This document shows, in pieces, positions 16,627 through 28,119 of a DNA stretch of 57,546 bases. Origin of the DNA: Alphaproteobacteria bacterium. Its GTDB lineage: Bacteria > Pseudomonadota > Alphaproteobacteria > Rhodospirillales > Magnetospirillaceae. The notes under the pieces are model-generated. The model saw only the letters and a list, made by a program, of their open reading frames with translations. It searched no databases and had not been told where the DNA came from. Both the position numbers and the translations under genes were made by a program. The stretch is taken from NCBI GenBank assembly GCA_021325215.1, contig JAJPHO010000055.1, positions 1-57,546 of the forward strand, given 5' to 3'. The stretch's first letter is position 1. Each line of letters begins with the position of its first letter.

Positions 16627-18393
16627 TCAATCGCCGTCCTGCTCGAACCAGTGCTGCGCCTGGGACGGCGCGGTGGTGCCCGCCTGGCGCCGCTTGGCCA
16701 GTTTCTGCAGATGGACCAGATTCTTCTCGGTGACTTCGGCCAGGCGGGTGGCGCCGATCTGGCGATAGACCTCCAGCGCGCCGTTGATCGTCTCGGTCGC
16801 CTCGTCGAGCGAGACCTTGCCCTTGCTGTGCTTGGCCAGCATGAACAGCGCGGTGCCCAACGTGTTCATGCTGGCCGCCCAGGCCAGGGGAACGCGAGCG
16901 AGCGGCCGCAATTCGAGAGAGGCGCGCGCCGTCTCGATGGCGCGTTCCAGCACGTCGGTGCTTTTCATATGGTCGCCATAGACCTGCAGCACCTGCGCCA
17001 GATTGTGCATTACGTCGGCCCAGCGGTCGGGCGCCTCGTGGCGGGTGAAGACCTGCAGCGCCGATTGCAGCGCGACCAGCGCCTCTTTCAGCAGGTCCGA
17101 ACTGCCGGTCATCATGTCGAGCTTGTAGAGCGCCAGCCCCAGGCGATTCTGCAGCCCGGCCCATTCCTGGGGATAGCGCGCCGGAACCAGGCATTCGATC
17201 GCCGATTTGAACTCGGCCACCGCCAGTTCGATCCAGGCCGGGTCGCCGGTCCGCTCGCTCTGCGCCGCCAGCAGCATGCCGAGATGCTTGTGGATCTGCG
17301 CCTCGTCGATGCCGCGATAATCCGGCTGGCTGCGCAGCAAAGCGGCGCGATAGGCCTCGACCGCCTGCTGAATCCACGGACCGGTCGGATCGACGGCGCA
17401 CAGGTACGCCAGCGCATGCCCATAACAGGCCAGCGCCGTGCGCTGCTGCTCCAGCGTCCAGGTCACCGGCAGGCCGGCCAGCAGCCCTTCCAGCCGCGCC
17501 TGGACGGCGCGCAGCAGCATGGCCTGCTCGGTAGCGCGCCCGTCATTCGGCTCGAGCGCCGCCAGCAGGGTGATCGCCAGAATGTCGGCGGCCGGCGGCT
17601 CCTGGTCGCCGGGTATCTCGAGGGTGGTGAACGGACCGAAACAGCCCGCCCGCTCCTCGTCGCCCTTGCCCTGGGGGGTGAACCATAAACTGTACCCGTC
17701 GGCATGGACGTCGCCCCAGATCACCAGGTCGAGATCGGTCTGCCGCGACAGGATCTGGCGCGCGCCGGCATGCGCGGCGGCGGCCTGCTGCTGATCGGCG
17801 CCAGGCTCGATCTGCAGGGAATTGGGCAGGATCTGGATGCTGATGCCCGGCTCGGCATCCAGCAGCGCCGCCAGCGCCCGGGTCCAGGCGCCGTCGACGT
17901 CGTTATTGACGGTGCACAGGCCGATGGTGAAGGTGCGGCCGGCCTCGATGCGGCGGTCGAGGCGCTTGCGGCTCAGCCATTTCTTCAGCAGCGACCAGAT
18001 GCCGCCCAGGGCACTGCCGCGATTGACGGCCTGGCGCTCGGCCTGTTCCAGGATCAGCTGATGCACGCCGCGCAGCCGCTCGGCCAGCATGCCGCCGATG
18101 CGCTGGGCGGCGCCGGGCTCGGTATTGAGCCACTCGATCATCATCGGACGGGTGACGACGCGGATGCGGCTTTTCTCGGCGGCGCGCGCGGTGACGTCGT
18201 AGGGCGTGTCGTCGAAGAGGGTGGTTTCGCCAAAGAAATCCAGCGGGCCGAGCAGACCGACCAGAACCGGCCCCTGCGCCCCGCGGCGCGTCAGCTCGAC
18301 ATGGCCCTGCACCACCATGTAGGCGTTGGCACTGGGCTCGCCTTCACGGAAGATCACCTCGTCGCGACCGAAAGTTTTTTCTTCCGCTTCCAC
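16627..18393 (-). CDS. Cyclic-nucleotide-binding-fold protein fused to a TPR-like C-terminus
   Basis: This is a 588-residue soluble protein of unknown function. Residues about 5-118 form a cNMP-binding (CAP-like) domain: VIFREGEPSANAYMVVQG, then LDFFGETTLFDDTPYDVTA. The Glu of the phosphate-binding cassette is present (E56), but the usual Arg that contacts the cyclic phosphate is replaced (PYDVT instead of PRxAT), so nucleotide binding is doubtful. A middle region (about 150-300) contains TFTIGLCTVNNDVDGAWTRA and LDLVIWGDVHADGYSLWFTP and matches no family I recognise. Residues about 310-570 are helical repeats of TPR type (IDEAQIHKHLGMLLAAQS, LQNRLGLALYKL). There is no HTH, kinase or membrane segment. 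No partner is evident in the neighbours. Confidence 0.8.
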   Translation of the reverse strand: MEAEEKTFGRDEVIFREGEPSANAYMVVQGHVELTRRGAQGPVLVGLLGPLDFFGETTLFDDTPYDVTARAAEKSRIRVVTRPMMIEWLNTEPGAAQRIGGMLAERLRGVHQLILEQAERQAVNRGSALGGIWSLLKKWLSRKRLDRRIEAGRTFTIGLCTVNNDVDGAWTRALAALLDAEPGISIQILPNSLQIEPGADQQQAAAAHAGARQILSRQTDLDLVIWGDVHADGYSLWFTPQGKGDEERAGCFGPFTTLEIPGDQEPPAADILAITLLAALEPNDGRATEQAMLLRAVQARLEGLLAGLPVTWTLEQQRTALACYGHALAYLCAVDPTGPWIQQAVEAYRAALLRSQPDYRGIDEAQIHKHLGMLLAAQSERTGDPAWIELAVAEFKSAIECLVPARYPQEWAGLQNRLGLALYKLDMMTGSSDLLKEALVALQSALQVFTRHEAPDRWADVMHNLAQVLQVYGDHMKSTDVLERAIETARASLELRPLARVPLAWAASMNTLGTALFMLAKHSKGKVSLDEATETINGALEVYRQIGATRLAEVTEKNLVHLQKLAKRRQAGTTAPSQAQHWFEQDGD

Positions 18394-18447
18394 AACCCCT
18401 CCGCGACAACAGTAACAAATTGTACTGTGCCCGCAAAGGAAACGCGA

Positions 18448-19224
18448 TCAGAACAACTGGTCGAGCCGCAGCGAATAGCCGATGGTGAAATACCAGTCCG
18501 GCGCGGCGCCGTTCAGTCCCTTGCCGAGCAGAATATCGAGCTGATGGGTCTGATCGAGACGGTATGAGGCGCCCAGATCGGCGGTGTTGGATGGCGCCGA
18601 GCCATGCCGGTAGGTGCCGGTATATTCGACGAACATGCCGAGCGTGTCGGTAAGGTCGCATTCCAGATCGAGACTGGCCTGATGGTCGGTTGCGGTCTCG
18701 ATGTCGCCGGGATGGAAGGTCGCGACATATTGCGCCGCCAGCGTCACCCCCTCCTCCAGCTCCACCGATGCCGGAACCTGCACATAGGGTTGCGCCCCGC
18801 GCCCGGCGACCGCCCGCGCACCGGTCGGCAGGGCGACCCCGGCCGCGGCCCACAGCTGGAACGGCTCGGGCAGCCCGTCGAACTGATGCTTGATCCCCGC
18901 CGCCGCATCGCCGAACCCGCGCGCGCCCTGCCCGAAAGCGTGGGTATAGTCGGGCAGGTCGACCACCACCTCGGTACAGGATTGAATGCCCAGGCGCAGT
19001 CGTGTTTCCGGCGCGTCCAGGCTGGTCACCCCGCCGCCGCGCAAGACGCCGGCACCGGTCTCGATCTGCAGGCTGCCGGGCGGCACGGTGGCGCTGTCAT
19101 CGGGCGAATCCGGCCGGTCGGTATCGATCGGATCGGCGATGGTCGAGCATTCGGCACGCACGGCGGCCGGCCAGACGGCCAGCCCCAGCCCGACTGCGCA
19201 AAGCAGTGTGGATATCCCCTTCAT
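18448..19224 (-). CDS. Exported outer-membrane beta-barrel protein, copy 1 of a tandem pair
   Basis: This is a 258-residue protein with a clear signal peptide (to about AVRA, residue 24). It has alternating beta-strand patterning and ends in Phe (LRLDQLF), the C-terminal signature for outer-membrane insertion. Its blocks (TDRPDSPDDSATVPPGSLQIE, then GVALPTG, then DWYFTIGYS) resemble the transporter/MetA-pathway-of-phenol-degradation barrel family; this is a weak family match. It follows its paralogue by 23 bp on the same strand. Substrate is unknown. Confidence 0.72.
   Translation of the reverse strand: MKGISTLLCAVGLGLAVWPAAVRAECSTIADPIDTDRPDSPDDSATVPPGSLQIETGAGVLRGGGVTSLDAPETRLRLGIQSCTEVVVDLPDYTHAFGQGARGFGDAAAGIKHQFDGLPEPFQLWAAAGVALPTGARAVAGRGAQPYVQVPASVELEEGVTLAAQYVATFHPGDIETATDHQASLDLECDLTDTLGMFVEYTGTYRHGSAPSNTADLGASYRLDQTHQLDILLGKGLNGAAPDWYFTIGYSLRLDQLF
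18472..18509. repeat. 38-bp exact repeat shared with 19272-19309
   Basis: The 3' ends of the two tandem barrel genes share 38 identical bases, coding for the stretch APDWYFTIGYS in both. The rest of the genes has diverged much more. This could be strong protein-level constraint, or recent gene conversion limited to the 3' end. Confidence 0.8.
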
Positions 19225-19247
19225 ACGCCATAATTATCACAGCGGGC

Positions 19248-19979
19248 TCAGAAGATGTGATCGAAGCGGAACGAATAGCCGATGGTGAAATACCAGTCCG
19301 GCGCGGCGCGGTTTACGCCGAAGCCCATCTTGAAATCGACCTGACGCAGCGCCGAATAACGCCATGATCCGCCGAAATCGATCATGTTCTGCGTCGCCGT
19401 GCCGGGCTGATAGACATTCATATATTCGACGAACATGTCCGTCGTTTCCGTCAAAGCGCGGTCGAGATAGACGCTGGTCTGGTTGACCGGCTCGTTGCCG
19501 GCGTCGCGCGGATGGAAGGTCGCGCTGTACATGCCGTTCATCGTCCAGCCGCTTCCCAGTGCGTAGGTCGCCGGCAATTGGATGTAGGGCGCCGGACCGC
19601 GCCCCGACAAGCGCTTGTCGCCGGTCGGCAGGGCGACGCCGAGCGTAGTCCACACCGTCAGACCCTCCGGCAGATCCTGGAACTGATGCTTGACCGCCGG
19701 CGACAGGTCGGTGGTGCCGGCAAAGCCTTTCCCATGGGTGTAGTCGGGCAGATCGGCCAGGAATTCGGTGCAGGAGAAAGCCCCGAACCGGACGCGCGTT
19801 TCCGGCAGATCATAAGTCGTCGAGCCCTGCGCATGCAGGGCGCCGGCGCCGTTCTCGAACTGCAGGCTGCCCTGCGGCACCGCCGCGCTGCTGTTGGGGC
19901 CGGTCGGGCGGTCGGTGGCGATGCCGTCATCCGCCGACAGACAATCGGCGCGCGCGGCGCTGCCGAGGGCCGCCGCCAC
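19248..19979 (-). CDS. Exported outer-membrane beta-barrel protein, copy 2 of a tandem pair
   Basis: This is a 243-residue paralogue of the downstream barrel. It shares TDRPTGPNSSAAVPQGSLQ, LPDYTHGKGF, GVALPTGDK and the C-terminal DWYFTIGYSFRFDHIF. The GTG at 19979 gives a truncated leader (MAAALGSAARA). In the same frame upstream the sequence continues ISAARLLLGAALVAA, so the real signal peptide starts earlier. The only plausible codon is CTG at 20018, which overlaps the stop of the chemoreceptor remnant. Translation may thus be coupled to that gene or use a rare start. Confidence 0.7.
   Translation of the reverse strand: MAAALGSAARADCLSADDGIATDRPTGPNSSAAVPQGSLQFENGAGALHAQGSTTYDLPETRVRFGAFSCTEFLADLPDYTHGKGFAGTTDLSPAVKHQFQDLPEGLTVWTTLGVALPTGDKRLSGRGPAPYIQLPATYALGSGWTMNGMYSATFHPRDAGNEPVNQTSVYLDRALTETTDMFVEYMNVYQPGTATQNMIDFGGSWRYSALRQVDFKMGFGVNRAAPDWYFTIGYSFRFDHIF
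19272..19309. repeat. 38-bp exact repeat shared with 18472-18509
   Basis: This is the second copy of the identical 3' segment of the tandem barrel genes. Confidence 0.8.
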
Positions 19980-20014
19980 GAGAGCGGCGCCCAGCAGAAG
20001 GCGGGCGGCCGAGA

Positions 20015-20413
20015 TCAGGCCGTCCTCACGTCGGACTGGAACCGCGAGACTTCGTTCTCCAGCTGGCCCGACTGGGGGATCAGGCTTTCCGAAGCGCCCA
20101 GCACCTGGGTCGAGGCGGTCCGCGCTTCCTGGGCCGCCTGGATGTCGCGGGCGATCATGTTGATCTCGTCGATCCGTTTGACGATGGCGCCGATCGCCAG
20201 CGCATAGGCCTTATGGGCGAAATCGGCGATGAACCGCGCTCGCCGGACATTCATGGCGATGGCGGGCTCGCCCCGTTCGGTCATGTCCCCATAATTCGCG
20301 CTGACTCGCCATGTCCCGAACGAGGACAAGAGGGTGGTGCAAATCATCACGATCGCCAGAAGGGCGATCACTCCGACGATTTTGGCTGAGACCTTGGCGT
20401 TGTCGATGAGCAT
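20015..20413 (-). pseudogene. Internally deleted methyl-accepting chemotaxis protein
   Basis: The 132-residue frame joins two ends of a chemoreceptor. Residues 1-65 carry the first transmembrane helix (IVGVIALLAIVMICTTLLSS) and the start of the sensor region (RGEPAIAMNVRRARFIAD). From about residue 70 it reads as the C-terminal end of an MCP signalling domain (IGAIVKRIDEIN), then ASTQVLGASESL and ENEVSRFQSDVR, which normally lie several hundred residues later. The second transmembrane helix, the HAMP domain and the signalling hairpin tip are missing. The frame is open, so a small membrane protein could still be made, but it cannot signal as an MCP. No frameshift is visible at the junction, which lies near FAHKAYALAIGAIV. 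Confidence 0.75.
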
Positions 20414-20473
20414 GTCGCCTCCGGTGCAAAAGACCCCGAGTTCACACAGCCCTCATGCAGGCGGATTGCCCGC

Positions 20474-20495
20474 CCCCTATATTTTCGTATAGGGG
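20474..20495 (-). terminator. Hairpin downstream of metH
   Basis: CCCCTATA and TATAGGGG are perfect 8-bp arms around a 6-base loop, 25 bp beyond the metH stop. No U-run follows on the minus strand, so it may be a weak terminator or an mRNA 3' stabiliser. Confidence 0.5.
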
Positions 20496-20519
20496 CACTC
20501 TACCAAAATCGAGACTCGC

Positions 20520-24994
<4,475 letters not shown>

Positions 24995-25141
24995 CTATGT
25001 GACAGGGATCGTTTTCGCATGTGCCGCAATGCAATAATTTGTCACCGTCGGCGGCTGGTCTTTTTCGATCTTCTATGTTAGCCAAAGGATTGAAGGATGA
25101 GGCAGCCTTGCTGCGGTGCGCCATTTTCCCCGGATTCATTC

Positions 25142-25915
25142 ATGTCCAAAATCAATTCCACTAAATTGGTATCGATCGCGGGTCTCGTCGCGCTGCTGGC
25201 GCTGGCGGGCTGCGCGACCCCTCCTCCCGCCGACGATCCCGACGCGGTCGCCGAGTTCCAGCAGATCAATGATCCGCTCGAACCGATGAACCGGGACATC
25301 TTCGATTTCAATGAATGGCTGTATGACAACGGCCTGACCCCGGCCGCCAAGGTCTATCGCTATGTGGTGCCGCGCTTCGGCCGCGACCGCGTCGCCGATT
25401 TCCTGGCCAACCTGAAGACGCCGGTCATCTTCATCAACGACATCTTCCAGGGCAACGTCACCCGCGGCGGCGTCACCCTGCTGCGCTTCGTCCTGAACTC
25501 GACCTTCGGCGTCGGCGGCATCATGGACGTCGCCACCCCGATGGGCATTCCCGGCCATATCGCCGATGTCGGCGAAACCCTGGCCGTATGGGGCGCCGGC
25601 GAAGGCTTCTATCTGGTGCTGCCGCTGTTCGGCCCGAGCAACCTGCGCGACGGTATCGGGTTGGGTATCGAATCGACTCTCGATCCGCTCAGCTATTACC
25701 TGGCCGACAACCATATGCGCTGGGTGTCGACCACCCGCTTTCTGATCAGCGGCCTGTCGGCCTATGAGGCTTATATGGACAATCTGGAAGACGTGAAGCG
25801 CACGTCGCTCGATTACTACTCGGCCCTGCGCAGCCTGTCGCGCCAGCGCCGCGATGCCCAGATCCAGGACGCCAAGTCCGGCAAATGGGCACCCGTAGAC
25901 CCCGTCAAGAAATAA
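25142..25915 (+). CDS. mlaA: MlaA (VacJ) outer-membrane lipoprotein
   Basis: MlaA sits in the inner leaflet of the outer membrane and removes misplaced phospholipids to maintain lipid asymmetry. The 257 residues start with a lipoprotein signal (lipobox LAGC, Cys24), then the family blocks NDPLEPMNRDIFDFNEWLYD and GVGGIMDVA, and the TLAVWGAGEGFYLVLPLFGP block. ATG 25142 places the lipobox at the correct distance; an upstream frame of 15 codons is not needed. mlaC follows after 11 bp, so the two are an operon. The inner-membrane transporter genes mlaFED are not in this window. Confidence 0.95.
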   Translation: MSKINSTKLVSIAGLVALLALAGCATPPPADDPDAVAEFQQINDPLEPMNRDIFDFNEWLYDNGLTPAAKVYRYVVPRFGRDRVADFLANLKTPVIFINDIFQGNVTRGGVTLLRFVLNSTFGVGGIMDVATPMGIPGHIADVGETLAVWGAGEGFYLVLPLFGPSNLRDGIGLGIESTLDPLSYYLADNHMRWVSTTRFLISGLSAYEAYMDNLEDVKRTSLDYYSALRSLSRQRRDAQIQDAKSGKWAPVDPVKK

Positions 25916-25926
25916 CGAGAACGATC

Positions 25927-26586
25927 ATGAAGCATACTCTTTCCCAGCTCCTGTCCCGCCTGCCGCAGACCCTCGCGGTCCTGCTGCTGGCCAGCTCGAC
26001 CCTGCTGGCCTCGCCGGCCGGCGCCGCCGACAAGTCGTCCGACGACGCCAAGGACTTCATCCAGAACCTGGCGCAGCAGGCGATCTCCACGGTCGCCCAG
26101 CGCGACCTGGCCGACAGCGAGCGCAACGACCGTTTCCGCCGCCTGTTCGTCGCCTCGTTCGACCTGCCTCAGATCTCGCAGTTCGTGCTGGCCCGCTATT
26201 GGCGCACCGCGACGCCCGAGCAGCAGCAGGATTTCATCAAGCTGTTCCAGGAAGTGCAGGTGCTGAACTGGGCCCAGCGCTTCAAGGATTACAAGGGCGA
26301 GAACCTCGCCGTGACCGCCTCGGGCAAGGATGGCGACAAGGGCTTCGTCGTCGAGTCGCAGATCAACCATCCGCCGGCCCAGCCGATGCCGGTGCAATGG
26401 AAGGTCCACCAGGCCGATGACGGTACGCTGAAGGTCACCGACATCGTGGTCGAGGGCGTCAGCATGGCCATCACCCAGCGCTCGGACTACAATTCGATGC
26501 TGCAGGGCAATGGCGGCAAGGTCGATGCGCTGTTGACCGCGCTGCGCACCAAGGTCGACCAGATGCGCGCCGCCAGCGGCGGCTGA
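25927..26586 (+). CDS. mlaC: MlaC periplasmic phospholipid-binding protein
   Basis: This is the periplasmic carrier that passes phospholipid from MlaA to the inner-membrane MlaFEDB complex. The 219 residues have a signal peptide ending near AGAAD and the Tol-Tol/Ttg2D family fold, with FRRLFVASFDLPQISQFVL and an RSDYNSMLQGNGGKVDALL block near the C-terminus. The start at 25927 gives a proper signal peptide. A strong terminator follows 20 bp after the stop. Confidence 0.94.
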   Translation: MKHTLSQLLSRLPQTLAVLLLASSTLLASPAGAADKSSDDAKDFIQNLAQQAISTVAQRDLADSERNDRFRRLFVASFDLPQISQFVLARYWRTATPEQQQDFIKLFQEVQVLNWAQRFKDYKGENLAVTASGKDGDKGFVVESQINHPPAQPMPVQWKVHQADDGTLKVTDIVVEGVSMAITQRSDYNSMLQGNGGKVDALLTALRTKVDQMRAASGG

Positions 26587-26606
26587 GCGCATCCGGAGAA
26601 AGTCGG

Positions 26607-26644
26607 AAGGGCGGCGGCGCTGAAAGGCATCGCCGCCCTTTTTG
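26607..26644 (+). terminator. Rho-independent terminator after mlaAC
   Basis: AAGGGCGGCG at 26607-26616 pairs with CGCCGCCCTT at 26631-26640. A run of T follows directly, as expected for an intrinsic terminator. Confidence 0.9.
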
Positions 26645-26684
26645 TTTGGGGGTCTGTCTGGGGCATTGGGGGAGGGAAAACCGC

Positions 26685-27218
26685 ATGAGCTTGCATATCC
26701 GCGACGCCGTCGAGGCGGACATGGCGGCGGCGCTGGAAATCTATACGCCGCATGTGCTGCACGGATTGTCGACCTTCGAGGAAGTGCCGCCCTCGCTCGG
26801 CGAGATGATCGACCGCCACATCAAGATCGTCGATCTCGGCTTGCCTTACCTGATCGCCGAACTGGACGGAAAGCCGGTCGGCTATGCCTATGCGACCACC
26901 TACCGGCCGCGTGCCGCCTATCGCCACACAATCGAGGATTCGATCTATGTCACCAGCGGTTTGGCCGGCCAGGGCATCGGCCAGGCCCTGCTGGAGGCGC
27001 TGATCGAACGTTGCGAACAGGGTCCGTGGCGGCAGATGCTGGCAGTGATCGGCAATAGCGGCAATGCCGGCTCGATCGCCCTGCACAGCCGCCTGGGCTT
27101 CCAGCCGATCGGCACCCTCAATTCGGTGGGCTTCAAGCTCGGCCAATGGGTCGATACCGTTCTGATGCAGCGGCCGCTGGGCGAAGGCGCCGGCAGCATC
27201 CCGGCCCCGCCCGAATAA
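26685..27218 (+). CDS. GNAT N-acetyltransferase, phosphinothricin acetyltransferase-like
   Basis: This is a 177-residue single-domain acetyltransferase. The acetyl-CoA loop is visible as SGLAGQGIGQALLEAL, and IGNSGNAGSIALHSRLGFQ is the block typical of the Pat/Bar subgroup that acetylates phosphinothricin, methionine sulfone or similar amino-acid analogues. ATG 26685 is preceded by GGGAGGG; the longer frame is not supported. It stands alone between two terminators. The real substrate is unknown; detoxification is the usual role. Confidence 0.85.
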   Translation: MSLHIRDAVEADMAAALEIYTPHVLHGLSTFEEVPPSLGEMIDRHIKIVDLGLPYLIAELDGKPVGYAYATTYRPRAAYRHTIEDSIYVTSGLAGQGIGQALLEALIERCEQGPWRQMLAVIGNSGNAGSIALHSRLGFQPIGTLNSVGFKLGQWVDTVLMQRPLGEGAGSIPAPPE

Positions 27219-27245
27219 TAATTCGCACACGATTTAATTTTGCGC

Positions 27246-27309
27246 TTGACGCCAGCTTCGTTTAGGTAGATACACATCGCATCCGATTGCATCGGACACG
27301 ATTTAAATC
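27246..27309 (+). promoter_or_regulatory. Promoter and operator region of ohr
   Basis: TTGACG at 27246-27251 is a good -35; GATACA (27269-27274) or TAGATA (27267-27272) would be the -10. Just downstream lie TCCGAT and ATCGGA arms (27282-27296, 3-bp spacer) and the 10-bp palindrome GATTTAAATC (27300-27309). The 11-mer ACACGATTTAA occurs twice, at 27227-27237 and 27296-27306, on both sides of the promoter. This layout fits a MarR/OhrR-type repressor, although no ohrR gene is in the window. Confidence 0.5.
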
Positions 27310-27331
27310 TCTTCGACAAGGAACCGAGACC

Positions 27332-27772
27332 ATGAGCAAGATCGAAAAAGTGCTGGTTACCGGCAAGTCCCACACCACCGCCGTCGACCGTGTCGGCGTG
27401 TCCCCGAACCATGACGACCGCCTGAACCTGACCCTGAGCGGGCCCGGCACCCCGGAGCGCAAGCTCGAAGCCGCCCTCCCCCATCCGACCGCCGAGCAGT
27501 TGTTCGCCGGTGCGTGGTCGGCCTGCTACATCTCGGCGCTGGGCGTGATCGCCAAGCAGAAGCGCGTCGAGCTGCCGCGCGACCTGGCCGTCGATGTCGA
27601 GGTCGATCTGGGCCTGGGCGACACCGGCTTTCTGCTGCAGGCCCGCCTGACCGTCAGCATTCCCGGTTTCGACCGCGCCCTGGCCGAGGAAATCGCGCAC
27701 GCCGCCGATCAGATCTGCCCCTATTCCAAGGCGACCCGCGGCAATATCGACGTCGCGCTGACCGTGAAGTAA
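27332..27772 (+). CDS. ohr: Organic hydroperoxide resistance protein, Ohr/OsmC family
   Basis: This thiol peroxidase reduces fatty-acid and other organic hydroperoxides. The 146-residue protein has both reactive cysteines: C65 in AWSACYISAL and C129 in ICPYSKATRGNI. The latter form of the motif and the length place it in the Ohr rather than OsmC branch. It is a monocistronic unit with its own operator-rich promoter and a strong terminator. Confidence 0.92.
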   Translation: MSKIEKVLVTGKSHTTAVDRVGVSPNHDDRLNLTLSGPGTPERKLEAALPHPTAEQLFAGAWSACYISALGVIAKQKRVELPRDLAVDVEVDLGLGDTGFLLQARLTVSIPGFDRALAEEIAHAADQICPYSKATRGNIDVALTVK

Positions 27773-27788
27773 TTGGGATCTGGAATGA

Positions 27789-27824
27789 AAAGGCCGCGTC
27801 CGGAACCGGACGCGGCCTTTACTT
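27789..27824 (+). terminator. Rho-independent terminator after ohr
   Basis: A 15-bp perfect stem (AAAGGCCGCGTCCGG, 27789-27803, with its complement at 27806-27820) closes on a minimal loop. The stem carries its own A and T runs and could stop transcription in both directions. Confidence 0.9.
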
Positions 27825-28119
27825 TAGCGATGAGCCCGTGGTTTGTATTTGATGCGGCAGAACAATTCAAAAGGATCGCAAAATCCTCAAGGAGGCCAAA
27901 GACAGCCACCGAAAGCAGCCACTCTGTCATGTAACGGAAATAATTTATGAATAAACAAACCCGAAAATCTTGCGATTAGGTCGCTTTTTTACCTTTGCAA
28001 GTCAGGAAAATCCGCACATTCGGCTAAATTTTTCGTTATATTCTGTATCATTTATTGTTGAACCCTTTGCTCCTGGGATAGTGACGCCCTGACCTAGCGT
28101 CAATTCAAGGAGCAAGATC
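27825..28119. other. AT-rich intergenic region before the TonB receptor
   Basis: I see no gene here. The stretch is much more AT-rich than its surroundings and must hold the receptor promoter. Visible items are CTTGC...GCAAG with nested AGGT...ACCT (27969-28101 area, mainly 27969-28001), and TGACGC/GCGTCA arms (28082-28087, 28097-28102) in the presumed leader just before the ribosome-binding site. No convincing Fur box was found. Confidence 0.5.

Noticed and set aside
27721-27930. 69-codon minus-strand frame downstream of ohr
   Set aside because: It overlaps the ohr 3' end and its terminator hairpin, has no ribosome-binding site and no similarity I can recognise.
27825-28119. Fur box before the TonB receptor at 28120
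   Set aside because: No stretch matches the GATAAT-type array well enough; the AT-richness alone is not evidence.
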